Assembly: GCA_036245525.1 (NCBI GenBank) | Contig: BTPG01000004.1 | Span: forward strand, 17,495,412-17,559,411 | Origin: Semisulcospira habei | Taxonomy: Eukaryota > Mollusca > Gastropoda > Semisulcospiridae | Reading direction: 5' to 3' | DNA length: 64,000 bases | Notes under the pieces: model-generated | Seen by the model: only the letters and a program-made list of their open reading frames with translations | What the model was told of the DNA's origin: nothing | Database searches by the model: none | Shown: positions 21,861 through 34,177 of the stretch, piece after piece | How the letters are laid out: each line of letters starts with the position of its first letter | Numbering within the stretch: the stretch's first letter is position 1 | Position numbers and translations under genes: made by a program

Positions 21861-22149
21861 GGCTCTCCATTACACCAATCATAATGCAACACTTTTTCTA
21901 ATCCGAACAGAAAATGTGAACAGAGGAAAAGTCACTGATATTTTTGTGACGTGACTGTATAGAGAAGTATTTCTAGACCTGCAAGAGTACTTAGTATGTG
22001 GAAATTCAGTCTTTTATGGGTCAAGGACATAGTCAGTTACATCTCGCATTCCTCTTCTTCGTCATCTTTATTTTCTTGCAAAGCTGCACGTTTAGTCCAC
22101 AGGTTTTGGCAGTTCTCATTCAGATGACACCTGCAGAAAACTGTACATG

Positions 22150-24150
22150 TCATAAATTTTGTGCTGTGTAGTGACATTCACAACGTGCTGTTGAACAGGG
22201 TTCATCTGTGCCACAGCCACACTTTAACATCCTCAGTACTTCCGCAGGTGCGGCTTCGATGCCAGGAGGCAGCCTGATAGGCATCAAAGCTAAATTGTCC
22301 TTGTACCACCCAAAGGCAGCTGGACTGAGATCTAGTGGATCAGGGTTGAGAGCATTCTTCCAGAGACATGCTTGCAAATGGGCACGTTTCACGTTCTCTT
22401 GGAAGGCTGCTGTCGTCGGTGGTAGTGACCAGCTTGGAAGTGGACACCACCTTCTTGGACGTTCTTACTTGCCATGCTTCGTACCTGATCTTTTACAAGC
22501 TCTCTCTAGATCTGCACCCATAACAAGCACCAATGAAATGGGTTGCCTGGTTGATGATGATGTCACTGAAACTGGCTTGTGGGTCCCCCAGGCTTTGAAG
22601 ATGAAACCCTTTGAGAAGCACCCTTAGGACTGTACCTTTGCCAATACCCCACATATATGCGACTGTGTCACGCCCTGAAAGGGCATGTGCTGCAAGCAGT
22701 TCAGGCACAATATCCTCATTGTGTTTCTTCACACTTGCCGCTATGTCAACAGAGGTCTTCTGAGCGCTGGTGCCTTTCATCACAACGGCAGCAGTAATCT
22801 TGCATTATAAGACATGTAATAATGTAAGAGCAAAATGAACACATCTGTGCCATCTGACATTATCCTGATGGATGTGTACCCTTGCTCCGCTGCCTGGACC
22901 ATTTGCTAGGCAATAATGATGTCAGCTTCTTCATGAGTTGTCCGCATATCATCTGCTGGGGAGGGGATGCCGTTCATGATTTCTGTTGGGACGGGATCAT
23001 CACCAGTCAGCAGCAGCTTGTGTTGAATGTTTTGCTTGGCCTGATGATGTTGGCGATGAGCTGTGTTTTATTTTCCGTAACAGTGCAACGTTTTGAGGTG
23101 GTAGTGGAGTGTCTGGTCTTAGCTGGTGACACCTTGTGGCTATTTCCACAGCACGAGAGGATCTGGTGGTACGTTTGATGCTGATCGGATAGTACCTGTC
23201 AAAGAAAAGGTACACATCACTTTCTCGGAGCTTTGTGATAATGCGGCCTAGAAAGCTGTCCACGTACATTTTCACAGAGCCTTGCGATGGCCATTATATT
23301 GTCCACATCACTGCACAGCCATCTATGATGACAACATCTGCCTTCTGGCATGTACGTACGGACATCTCGCACTGCAAGTTTCGTTCAGTACTGACTTTGT
23401 TGTAGCAAGTCTCATGTATCCATTGTCCGTAAACATAGATGTCGGGATGGTGCCAATTCATGTTGGAACAGGTTTCCAAGGTCTAGATTTCTTGTACTCA
23501 TCAGGCCCGTAGCTCGCTCTGTTGTAGATCAGTTCTGTGTCATACGTTGCTCCAGATCATTGTTTCATCGTTTTCTTGCTTACTGCCATGTACTTGACAA
23601 CTTTTTTGCTCAGGGAGGCATTGAATCCGTCAGGCCACGATCTTTCAAAATCTTGCATTTGTGAAATTCCCAACTCAAGACTGAGCTCTATCAACATTGA
23701 CGTTCTGGCTGGATATCATTCCCGTCGCAATGTTGACAATTTCATTCCTGGGGGGGGGGGGGGGGGGGGGGGGGCTCATCTGGAGTGAATGGGTTGATGC
23801 AGGCTTTAAGTTTCTTTCGGATTTCTTCTCTGTCTTTTTCATCAGATTGTATTCGGGATTGTATCTCTTCTTTGTGAACAGTCACACTCTGTGATGCAGT
23901 GTTGTGTTCTCGGATTTTAGCAGTGTCTCTGATGAGCTGACTGCATGTATGGAGACTGAGTGCCAATCTGTTCTGCGCCCCAGGGTTGAGCCTAATGCCG
24001 ATCAAGCCACCTGGACCGTGCCCATATCTCATGAAAGTTGTTTCGATGAACATGTCAGACCAAGTGCCATTCCAGAGTCCAGGCTTGTGGCGCATCACGT
24101 GCTCTCCTCGGAGAAACCTGTCCAATACGTTCTTCGGCAGACGCTCCATA
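22150..24150 (-). pseudogene. Decayed copy of a multicopy invertebrate gene family
   Basis: Minus-strand segments in successive frames read GEHVMRHKPGLWNGTWSDMF followed by FMRYGHGPGGLIGI (about 24130-23980), then a middle part, then YLFFDRYYPISIKRTTR (about 23230-23150), then LLAAHALSGRDTVAYMWGIG (about 22700-22640), and finally a cysteine-rich end CGCGTDEPCSTARCECHYTA (about 22215-22160). Frames change repeatedly and a poly-G/proline run lies at 23749-23774, so it is a pseudogene. The HALSG-D-T and FDRY motifs recur in many uncharacterised invertebrate proteins that appear in high copy number; I know of no established function. Only this copy is in the window. Confidence 0.6.
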
Positions 24151-24369
24151 GACCCTAGGTAGTACAGGCTGTACATCGCATAGTTCCAATGAGCAGCGGC
24201 AAAACACACACACACTCCGTGCATGCCTGCACGCGCGCACACACGCACGTACGCATGCACGCACACACACACTATTTCTTACCTCTGTAGTAGCTTCTCT
24301 GCAAGTTTTAGTCATATTTCTGTCCGTTAGGGCAGTTTGTGCTTTATAACTGAAAAGTACCACAAGACA

Positions 24370-26150
24370 CGATTATGAACTTATGACCATTGTGGGTTTA
24401 CATACTTTTCCAACGTAGCTTAACCGTCTCGCACATGTGTGTATTTTGTCTCCTACTTCCATGATAACTCCGATGTATGACCTCCAACAAAAGATTTGCA
24501 TTTACAACGCAAATTAACACCAGCATTATTTCGTACATTTACAACATGACATTGATAATATAGGCCAAACTAACAAATAATGACGGAACTGAGACAGACT
24601 TTTTTAGATCTCGACCTAGTCCGGGACGGCCCGGGTCGCGGCCAGTGCAGCGCTGCGGGGCTAATGACACATCTCCTATCCTTACAATATTAACAACGAC
24701 AAAGAAAACGCAATTAGAAGAAGTACTTTGAACGAAAAGTAAATACAACTCCTGGAAAGATTAACAACACTGCATGATGATCAGACTGGGCGCGCCACTA
24801 ATCATTAGCCACCGGCGCCGGTCGGCTGTTACGAAAACTCTGCTGGTCAATCCTTAAATCATCTGCAGGAAGTACAACTAAAAGAATTTAAACAGGTACC
24901 TACCGGTTTGACTCAAATTAAATAATAATAGCCTAAAAGCGATGTACTCTGGAACAATGTTTATGTGCTGATCATTCACTGAAATCTTTGGTAATTAAAC
25001 CCCGAAAAACTCAAGCCATCCGAGGAACGTAGGTACAAAAAGGGATCAGCAAGGGCCTTTGATTCTCCTAAGCCCCCGCACCTTCGGGGGCTCATGAGGA
25101 TCTTTGTTTATTTCAGTTAGGCGGTGTTCGTTTTTTCCCGAAAAAAATAATGAAGGCATGCACTGTATTTACGCACATTAAAACCCGGTCTGACGGCGAA
25201 TTCAAATTCGAACAGCATAAATCAAATTATGTGTTATATGTTGTTGAAATTGTTTGACGAGACACGGATCGCGATTAGGACCCTAAACAACATAAAGCCT
25301 GCCAAAGTTTTATTACGTATACATCAATAGCAATTGCAAGAGATTAATATCTTTTTTGGGTGATCGCGACAGGTCTAGTAGCTGCATCCTTGCCGACCCA
25401 GGAACTGCGCGTCAATGGTCACTTTCAGAGTCTGCTCCTCGCATACACGGCGAAAGTCAGCAAGAGACGTAGATTTTTGTAAGCCTTCGCTCTCAGCGGA
25501 AGCTCATGAGATTCTATGCGTCTTGCAGATGCTGAGTGTCTTGCTGGCGCTTTCGGTGCAGGCTGGTGTATGGTATACCGCGTAGGCTAAAACCAAACAG
25601 CGAGTTTTATTTTTTCTTTAATTAATTTTAATTAAAAATGCTCAAGGGTGACAGAGTGTCATCAGGCGCATATGTAATCTGTATGCATCAGAGAAGTGAA
25701 AACCACAGAAAAAAATTATGTGGACGTTAGAAAGAAGTATCAGAGGCTTCTTCCAGACTAAAACCGCTACCAACAGCCAAAGGGTTAATTGAAACAAAGT
25801 TCTTGTGTCCCTTGCCAGTCGGTGTCGTGATGACGTCAGTACTAAAACCTACTTGACACATAGTTTTTGAGGCCTGCCACAATGTAAACCCGGGTTAGAC
25901 CGTGTGGCCAAATTTAACTCGATTTAAGTGATCACACGATCTACAAATAATCCGGGACAAAATTCATGGCAAACAGAACGAACTTACTGAAATTGGACCA
26001 AGTTTTAGGTGATCACACGACTGAGTTATCTCGGCCTACGAATGGAGTTGTCTTGATCACACGACCTGCAAACCTCACCTGAGTTCAATTAGCGCGGGCC
26101 AGCTAACCCACTAACCGAGCTGGGTTAGGTACTTGTCCGGATACAGTAGT
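24370..26150. other. Non-coding, right part of insert and flank
   Basis: I see no gene. A GATCACACGA-type motif is repeated at about 25930, 26010 and 26055, and a GCCCCCGCACC/TTCGGGGGC hairpin sits near 25070-25095. From 25789 the sequence resumes the duplicated block (GTGATGACGTCAGTACTAAA is close to 32360 and 47090). Confidence 0.5.
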
Positions 26151-27410
26151 CAGGGGGATGACACAAGGCCGCACACTTAATGCGAAAAACGAGGGTGGGG
26201 GGACCCCCAAAAGGGACTTTTGTTATAGCATTTTAAAGAATTTTGGGTCGGAGGGGGGTTTCAGAAACCCCTGGAATCACCGCCCCCACCCCCCCACCCC
26301 CCACCCCCACCCCCACCCCCTCCGCCCCTGGTGCAGACTACTTAGTTCGAGTTAGCAGACACGCGTTATTGTGGCCCGGGTCACTCCTTGGCCGCCTTGT
26401 GATCGGTTCCGAGATGAATGCTCGTTATAATCAATCGTGCGACGGTGGTCCTTACGTCTGTCCACCGACTGACATACATTATGTTCATGAATGTAATCCA
26501 GACCAAAAAGATAACAGCCAAACGTGTTATATGCGTGTGATTGAAATTGTTTCACCCTCGTGATCAATGAAAGAAAGGGGCGTAGTCAAACTTCAAAGCC
26601 AAACACTAAGATCCTCGTGATCTTCGTGATGGCGCCACGCTCATCTGGCAATACCCTTGAATTATCATGGTCAATCCATCTCCTCCAACATGTACATAGT
26701 CATTAAACAGCACCTCCAGAATATGGGAAATGCGGTCTTGGGGTTAAATGAATTAAATTCTATTCGAAAAATCTTCAATCCCCCTCCCCCTCCACCCCCA
26801 CTCTCCTCCCCCTCGTTTTATTTTCAAGCAAGCAGAAGAATGTCGTGGTGTTGACCCAGCCCCCCCCCCCTCCCCCCCTCCCCCCCCCCCACACACAAAA
26901 CCCATCCCCACCCCATCCCCCACCCCACCCCCACCCCACCCCACCCCCACCCTCCGCCATCCCCGCCGCCCACAATTGTCTTGTGCTATATGGAAACACT
27001 GCATCCGCAGTTGTACAAAGGTGGGACGGACTAGTTTTGCACCAACTGATAAGAAGTCTTTCTTCTTCGTACACAGTGCTAGATCTGTGTATTCAGCTAT
27101 ATGTAAACATATAATATGTGACCCTTTGGCGTCTGCTGAGGGAACGATAGGCTGGTCGGATGCCCCTTTGCATTCTAGTTTGACGAGACACCCGTACTTT
27201 GGCACATGTCAGTAACAGCGGTTTTCTTCAGCCCCTGATTCGAGTCAGCGGAACCCATCTACTTGCAAAGATAAAAGAGCATTATTGCACGATGAAGGTC
27301 CCGGTGTAGCACGAGGAAATTACTCCCCACGACAAATTTTCTCGGGAGTAAATATGTCGTACGAGGATTTTACTCCCTTTACAAAAGAAATACTCCCCCC
27401 TCCCCCCCCC

Positions 27411-27483
<73 letters not shown>

Positions 27484-27630
27484 CAGAATAACTCCCACGA
27501 GGAATTAACTCTCTGTCTTTGGTAAACTTTAACGTTGGCTTTTCCTCGGAGACTATTCAAACCATAATCTTCAAACTTACCCAAAGGATACTTTGTGACA
27601 AGACCTTTGTAAAAATAACAATTCCAGTGA
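26150..27630. other. Duplicated non-coding flank with poly-C/poly-G tracts
   Basis: Shared with 32390-33190 (for example GGAACGATAGGCTGG and GAGCATTATTGCAC occur in both). It contains C-rich runs (26280-26330, 26780-26950) and an (AC)n tract at 27412-27482. Proline- or glycine-rich frames here are not genes. Confidence 0.6.
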
Positions 27631-27635
27631 CCTTC

Positions 27636-28285
27636 GTACAGGTCAAGGTCTCAGGGATTAGGAAATAGGTTAAGAACAATTTGAACCCCCAAAAATCTGT
27701 TTTTCTCTCAAATAATATTCACAATTTCAAACGCAAACAGGGCACAGAGATACCTGATATTAAGACCTTTCTTTGCATATTAATTTGGATGATCCCCTCC
27801 CCCCTTCCGGAGAGGTGAAGAGCCACAAGAGATTAGGAAATAGATCACAATTGGCCATTTTTGGACGATTTTGTTTCCCTCAAATGCTGTTTACAACTTC
27901 CATCACAAACCTGTTACATATCCTGGTAAGACATTCATATGCGTACTAAATTGCATGACCCCTCGGAAAGGTCAAGGGTCACAAGGGATCGGCAAATGAT
28001 GTGAAAAATGCATATTTTGTGGAATTTTAGTTATATCAGCATTTTTTTCAAAACCTTTCAACCAAATTTTGCAGGCGTGGCTGATGAAAATACCTTTCTA
28101 TGCATACTAATTAGGTTTACTACTCGCAAAGGTCAAGGATCACGGGAGAATGACAAAAGTGTGAAAAATGCGTACATTTTGAGAAACAGATGGATTTCGC
28201 AGGTACAAATGCCAACTCTTTACTAATGTTAGAACACTTGAACACTTGCTTATTCTCTGACCTGTCGATAAGGTCAAAGTCACAA
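27636..28285. repeat. Divergent tandem repeat, about 160-bp unit
   Basis: Four units begin with an AAGGTCAAGGNTCACAAGGG-like segment near 27638, 27811, 27965 and 28127, with a fifth partial start near 28269. Each contains TTTCNNTGCATANTAATT and a TCAAANNNTNTTCACAA-like part. Spacing varies from about 140 to 170 bp. Function unknown. Confidence 0.65.
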
Positions 28286-28318
28286 AGGTCAAATTAGTTA
28301 TGTGCACTGGTCACGCAC

Positions 28319-28659
28319 ATGAGCCGTAAGGTATTTGGCATTCTAGTTATTCTGAGATTTGTCGAGAATATTGTTATGAATAAGAATAACTTACTTAAAA
28401 TAATTTGCAACACAATAAATATTTCAAAAATATCTTTAGCTGATTGGAAATATACCTCTCCTTCCCTCCACCACTTCAAGACCCAATTAAAAGCACACTA
28501 TTTTCAACTTGCTTTTGAGATTCAACAGACCTCATTTTTCCTGCAAACGCTGATGCACTATGTTTGTGTGTTTTTATCTGCTTTTTGACAGAACATTCCG
28601 TGTTTACCTGTATTGAAATTTATTGTACGGTTTATGTCATGTTTGTTTAGTTGTATGTA

Positions 28660-28698
<39 letters not shown>

Positions 28699-28711
28699 GT
28701 GTGTGTGTGTG

Positions 28712-28762
<51 letters not shown>

Positions 28763-28819
28763 GTGTAACTTGAGCCTACTTCATCCAGTTGTGGTGATCG
28801 TGCGCTATGTATGAAACAT

Positions 28820-28882
<63 letters not shown>
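28319..28882 (+). mobile_element. L2-like LINE, 3' end only
   Basis: On the plus strand the end of a coding segment reads SPSLHHFKTQLKAHYFQLAF, equivalent to the SLSSFK-type C-terminus of L2/CR1 proteins. It is followed by a (GT)n tract (28668-28766), then GTGCGCTATGTATGAAACAT and (AAT)n (28821-28881). The same order of parts is seen at 18680-19260 and 45984-46560 in the opposite strand. Confidence 0.6.
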
Positions 28883-29336
28883 GCAGGCCCTATTTGAACT
28901 ATTTGGTTTGACACTTTTTATTTATAGGAAGACATAGAATCGTTTTATTACTACACACAAAGATACATAAAATAAACAAAACAGACACAAGACAAATCGA
29001 ACTGTGAAATAATAATGACGTAAAAGTGAAGAAAAAAAACTATATTGCAAAATGATATACTCACGTGCCACCGGGAAGAGGCTGCACTAAAGGACACAAC
29101 AAATGTTATCATCAAAGTTCATCATCATCATAGTCATCGTCATCATTATCATGTGATCATCATCACCATCACTGTAAATATGTACAGTGTAATGTCAGTA
29201 TACCTAGTTTAATTTTTACACTTGATTCTGTTGACATTTAAACTGTGCCGCGTGGCACAATCTGTGTGTGTGTTCACAGGCATCAGATGATCGTTGCGTC
29301 ACTGGTCCTCTTTACATTCTCTATTTACTCATATTA

Positions 29337-29477
29337 CAATACAATACAATACAATACAATACAATACAATAATACTTTATTAATCCCTCATGAGGAAATT
29401 CGCTATCTGCCCAAACAACACATGGCATCATCATTCACTCAGTGAAATAATTAAATAACCCATAACTCTCAATTTAG
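29337..29477 (-). mobile_element. Short LINE/SINE 3' end with (ATTGT)n tail
   Basis: Copies A and B read continuously CTCATATTAAGA(T/C)GTGTCC; here 141 bp intervene. On the minus strand the insert contains GAATTTCCTCATGAGGGATT, an AATAAAGTATT signal and an (ATTGT)n tail of about seven units. It sits in the loop of hairpin H7 in intron 2 of pseudogene D. Confidence 0.7.
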
Positions 29478-29707
29478 ATGTGTCCAATGACGCAACGATC
29501 ATCCATATCTGTATGTTTGTTCAGTGTTGCTAAGTCATGATACCCCATCACGTATTTCTGGCCCAGGGCTAATTTACTCAGGCCAGTAAGAAGAAAGATT
29601 TGTATTTCCTTCATAAAATTCACAGGCGGCTTACATGTGTGCTGATATCTGATTTTGAACGTTAAGGCTCTAAGCCTTACGGGCCAAATCGATGATCAGT
29701 ATATTCT

Positions 29708-29765
29708 TTAACCCTTTGGCTCTCGGTAGAGTGTTTGGGACACGCTACCGACAGCCAAAGGGTTA
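29708..29765. mobile_element. TTAA palindrome H2, intron 2 of D
   Basis: TTAACCCTTTGGCTCTCGGT ... ACGCTACCGACAGCCAAAGG; a short version with a deleted centre. Confidence 0.7.
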
Positions 29766-30420
29766 GTCTATCTTGCAGCTGACGACTACCATTTGGCGAA
29801 AAAGACGCGTCTTCTGCACAGCTACTGCCGATACTGTGAAGCATTTGCTTACCACATTCGGGACGTAGGGGCCGCCCTGGTTCGGGAGATAACCAACCTG
29901 ACCTTGGCGGGGGTCATACGGGCCGTACTGACCTCCAAAGGGAGATACTAGGAGTCCCCCAGAAGACTATGACAGGATGTGGATCGACCATGATATTTCT
30001 CTAGGCGCCAAGCTATTCTGACACCAACCTTGAAATATCATGGTCGATCTGTCTTCAGAACTGTGACCTAGACCGTGCGACCTCAGAGGATATCTACAAC
30101 AAAAAAAATTGATATTCGTCCTCAGGGCTTATTGAGATAATACTTTCAACAAATTATCTGTCACCATTAACTCCCATAACCTTCCAGTAAACAGTATATA
30201 CACCCATCTGCAAGAGGAACAGACGATCAAGAGCTCAGACTATGAGACTCACACTAAGGACCTATGTTTCTTGCCGAACCCGCATTAATATCTGTGGTCT
30301 ATAAAAGTGCATTCAGCGAACATTATGAAAAGTTGAACAGTTGTAACTATTCTGCTTCGCTCTAGCTTCTAAACTGCTAGTATGGTCCATCCGACTTGGT
30401 GTAGGTTAAGTGTGAATAGG

Positions 30421-30540
30421 TTAACCCTTCGGCTGTCGGCGGCGCTTAGACAGCCAAAGGGTTAATTCAGTCGAGACGAACGGCTTTCGGATACGCGGCT
30501 TGAGCCGCGTATCCGCATGCCGTTTGTCTCGAATGAGTTT
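30421..30540. repeat. H2 remnant plus a second palindrome
   Basis: TTAACCCTTCGGCTGTCGGC ... AGACAGCCAAAGGGTTAA (30421-30465) is followed at once by an independent palindrome, CGAGACGAACGGC ... ATACGCGGCTTGAGCCGCGT ... GCCGTTTGTCTCG (30473-30532). Confidence 0.7.
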
Positions 30541-31185
30541 AAAAGCCTCTGATGTAGATCTGGAAATCCGGCCAAGCTTGCCACCAATCATCTCTTACCG
30601 CATCTTACTCCAATGTGTGTTCCCGGCCGGCATAAACAGTCTACACTTGTGACGATTTTAACCTCCCACCCTTTCCAACGAAACACCCGCATCATTCCTC
30701 CCACATCTATCATTTTAACCCAGTGACCACAAATGAAACCGCCGAAACTATCTTCAAAAACTGAAACTGCGCAAGTCCGATAGCCGTGTTACGCAAGGCG
30801 GACAAACATGGGTCAGAGAGGAAAAAAGCCGGTCTCTTGAGCCCCGTGACTGCGAAGGCAATATCTGTCAAATTATGCCTCTTAAAAGTGGACTGTATTC
30901 GCCCTGTCCCGGCTGTTCTTGTTGTTGTTGTGTGTTTCTATTTTGTTCTTGTATTTTTGTTTGTTTGCTGGCTTGCTTTCTTGCCTGCTTCTGTGCTTGC
31001 CTGCCTGTGTACCTGTTTGTTTGTTTGTTTGTTTGTTTGTTTGTTTGTTTTTCTTCGTTTTTTTTCTTTGTAAGTCTCTTCTATTTATAGAAGAGACCTT
31101 TTAAGATGGGACGCGGTGGGGCGATTTCAATAAAATGCCCGTGACGTCAAAGGCGTGCAGACCACGGACGGACAGTGAAGTAAAG

Positions 31186-31690
31186 GCCCCGCCACACTTG
31201 CCGGTTGTGCCCCGATTTTGAAGCCGATTCCGATCCGATTGCGATCGGATGACGTCATATATCCGATCCGATCGCAATCGGCTGGGAATCGGGTGTTTAG
31301 AAACTGCTCTATTTTTCCGATCCGAATCGGCCCCGATTGCAAGCTTCAACCAATCAGAGCGCGTCTCGCAAAGCACGTCGTTTCAGTTTGCAAATGGCGG
31401 AAGATCAGTCAGGAACCACCTTCGTTGCCGATGTTTCGCCCGCCTCAGTCTTCCCGAATATAATGCAAAACTGCTGATAATGCAAGCACATCATCATCAC
31501 TGTCCAAACTAGCAGCCATTTCGCTGAACAGGTACGGCCTTGATCTTCGATTCAAACCGGTCGGCTAAATAAAGTCAGTCGGGGAATGTGTGGCAGTGCA
31601 CACGTTTTTGCAGTCCGGTCCGATCACACTCCGATTCGAAACTACTCAAGAATCGGCCTCAAAATCGGGCATGTGTGGCGGGGCCTTAAC
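31186..31690. mobile_element. Harbinger-like miniature element
   Basis: The terminal inverted repeats are AAGGCCCCGCCACACTTGCC (left) and the complement of GCATGTGTGGCGGGGCCTT (right), flanked by TAA on both sides. The interior holds a further inverted pair around GATCCGATTGCGATCGGATG and CCGATCCGATCGCAATCGGC. TIR style and 3-bp TAA target suggest PIF/Harbinger; no transposase is encoded in its 0.5 kb. Confidence 0.6.
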
Positions 31691-31758
31691 ACAATATATA
31701 TTACCGCGTCACGTATAGCTACGCTAACCGCGCTGCTGAACGTACTTGGCGGGAAGCG

Positions 31759-31909
<151 letters not shown>

Positions 31910-33354
31910 CACGAGTATCTCCGGTGTTTGTGTACGTACAGGCCGGCCCGAAACTTTATCCCCTTGAACGCTATCATGGTCGATCTGTCTCGACCTGAAT
32001 TGTATTGCAGTCCTCACAGAATAACTCCAGAATGTGGGTATTTCGTACCTCGAGCACAATGAGTTAACCGTGGTGTGCCTACGACCACGAACGATATAAA
32101 GACCACTGGTGGCTGCAAGTGTAAAGGGGTTGACTTAATTTCGTTCATAAGCACATTCAGCCCTCACACAGACACGACAACAAGATATGGACTGACAGTA
32201 TTAGTTCAAGGGTGGTGCCAGAACACCCTTGAACAACCATGATTGATCAGTCCACCGAACTGTAAAGTACTCTTTCGGCGAGGAACACTTCCGAATTTTG
32301 TCGAGGAGATTGTGTGTTAATGGGTTATTTGAAAAGGTCTTGTATCTCGTATGTGGGGGTGACGTCAGTACTAAAGCCGACTTGACACCTTGTGTCTGTT
32401 CACGGATTGACATGCATTATGTTCATGAATGTAATCTAGACCAAAAGGGTGATTTCCAAACGTGTAATAGGCGAGTGATTGCAATTTTTTTTTCATCCTC
32501 GTGATCAGTGAAAGCCAAAATAAGATCTTCGTGATCCGTGAAAACGACTTCGGTATTTCGTGAAACGTGAAAAGTCTGTTGGCAGTCTTTAATTTATACT
32601 CGAAAATCTTTGCCCCCTCCCCCATTCTCCCCGCCCCCCCCCCCCCTACCCCCTCCCCCTACCCCCCCCCCCCACTCCCCCTCCCTCCCACCCCACATTT
32701 CCGCAACTCCCTCTCCCCAGAAGTCCTTCATCTTTGTACACAGTACCTGTGCTTTCAGCCGTGTAAAAATGTTTGTGAGGGAACGATAGGCTGGACGAAT
32801 GTCCCTTTGCAGTCAACAGTTTGACGCCCAGACTAATCACAGTTGCCACGTTGCTTCTAATCTTCACTGACGAGCTCAGTCAGTAGCGATTGAATTGCAT
32901 ACTTGTTTGATTGCCTATTTTCAAAATATTTTAACTCATTCGAAACGTAGGCGGCAAGTCTCGAATGAGTTAATAAAGTGTGTCTTTTCTAAGCGTGTTT
33001 TTTTTTTTTTTTTTATCTCCGCTCTGTTCTCTACAGTCTGACGGGACATCAATACTTTGGCACTTTTTTCACAGTCCGTGTGAAGAGGCATACGTAACAG
33101 AGGTTTTTTCCAGCCCCTGATTGTAGTCAGTCGAAAACACCCGCTTTCAAAGGAAAACGAGCATTATTGCACAGGAGCCAACGGTGAAAGTCCCGGCAAC
33201 TGCTAAAGATTACAGTCCATCAGGACTTTCCTCATGCGAGCGGCATGTCATATTAACTCATTAACTGCTTCAGTGATGTGGTCAGCGCGATTTTTATTTT
33301 ATAAAGTACTTTTTGCAAGTAAAAATCTTTTTTATTTGCAGATGTTAACATTTT

Positions 33355-33452
33355 TGGTTGGTTGGTTGGCTGATTGGTTGGTTGGTTGGTTGGTTGGTTG
33401 GTTGGTTGGTTGGTTGGTTGGTTGGTTGGTTGGTTGGTTGGTTCGCTGACTG
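33355..33452. repeat. (TTGG)n microsatellite, block B
   Basis: About 24 TTGG units with a few substitutions; expanded relative to the paralogous tract at 6677-6729. Confidence 0.95.
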
Positions 33453-33626
33453 GATGGTTGGTTGGTTGGTTGGGTGGTTGGGTGTTTGGTTGGTAATCAC
33501 TTGGTTAATTGGTTGATGGGTGGTTTTTGGGTGGTTAAGTGGGTGGATGGATGTTTCTGGCTTTTTTCTGCAGAAAATAAAAATTCTGAAACAGTTTCCG
33601 GTATTAGACAGAGTGCTCTATTTAGC

Positions 33627-33825
33627 ACTTAGCCATAGGGGCTCGATGACAGTAGCTATGACTAATGCAAATCCACTGCGCCACCGCGTGCGCGCCAGCG
33701 CCTATACTACGCTCAAGACAGTATTATTTTGTCTTGAGCTTAGTATAGGCGCTGGCGCGCACGCCGCGGTGGCGCAGTGGATTTGCATTAGTCAAAGCTA
33801 CTGTCATCGAGCCCCTGTGCACTTA
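33627..33825. mobile_element. hAT-like foldback element with 8-9-bp TSD
   Basis: The left arm CATAGGGGCTCGATGACAGT and the complement of the right end CACAGGGGCTCGATGACAGT head arms of about 85 bp that pair almost perfectly around a short loop (about 33722-33735). GCACTTAGC flanks both sides; block A has a single copy (near 6863) at the same site. An 8-bp target duplication and CAGGGG-type ends point to hAT; this is inference. Confidence 0.7.
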
Positions 33826-34177
33826 GCAGATTGTGTGCGTGCGTGAATGTGCGCGTGTGCTTTATGTGTCCGCTACTAAACGAGTATATGTGCAAATAAA
33901 AGAGGCCCACTGAAAGTATGCGTACTCAAACTTTAATTTCAGTAGAAACGTATTAAAAACAAGGCTTTCTTCTTACAGTATTGCACAAAAGCAAGAAGTA
34001 AAGGATTGCACGATGCATGACTCGATTTACAACACAGAAAGGCTAAGGTACATCATACAAGACATGCAGTTATGTGGACAACAGTTTGCATAAGACAGGA
34101 ACTTACATTTAGAACTATCCCAGTAAGGTTCTCTGGCCGTCGTCGGCCCGAGAGTCCTTTGCTTACTGGGATACATA

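Larger units (their letters stand above)
21032..25788. mobile_element. 4.76-kb insert bounded by H2 arms and TTAA
   Basis: The left end is TTAACCCTTTGACTGTCGGC then AGCGCTTTT; the reverse complement of the right end is TTAACCCTTTGGCTGTTGGT then AGCGGTTTT. Together they form inverted ends of about 30 bp bounded by TTAA. The left arm matches the palindrome for about 44 nt, the right for about 29. In block B the same locus holds only an 80-bp palindrome (46981-47060), and in block D a single TTAA (32317-32320). Inside lies a decayed multi-ORF gene. Either this is a large relative of the palindromic elements or a palindrome was split by a later insertion. Confidence 0.6.
28884..29966 (-). pseudogene. 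Gene D: truncated fourth copy of the secreted-protein gene
   Basis: On the minus strand it keeps most of exon 2 (about 29964-29853, lacking the first 24 or so nt including the end of the signal peptide), intron 2, and the 17-nt exon 3 (29081-29065, encoding PLPGG plus two nt of the next codon) with intact splice sites. Similarity then ends at the (AAT)n tail of an L2-like element at 28882. Exon 1 is lost at the breakpoint near 29966, where the sequence jumps to an H1 element, and exons 4-6 are missing. Exon 2 has changed PPVP to LLVS and YPP to YLP. It cannot make the protein. Confidence 0.85.

Noticed and set aside
24600..24665. GC-rich GGGACGGCCCGGGTCGCGGCC patch as a possible CpG-island promoter
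   Set aside because: Short and isolated, with no following open frame, TATA box or paralogous conservation.
26243..27205. Proline-rich and glycine-rich frames
   Set aside because: Produced by poly-C/poly-G tracts; the duplicated flank at 32.6 kb does not keep the frames.
27636..28285. Possible CRISPR-like array
   Set aside because: Units are about 160 bp, diverged, without short identical repeats and unique spacers, and the sequence is eukaryotic.
28319..28588. Possible independent small gene
   Set aside because: The only protein-like part is a LINE C-terminus (SLHHFKTQLKAHYFQLAF) followed by the typical 3' UTR and tail.
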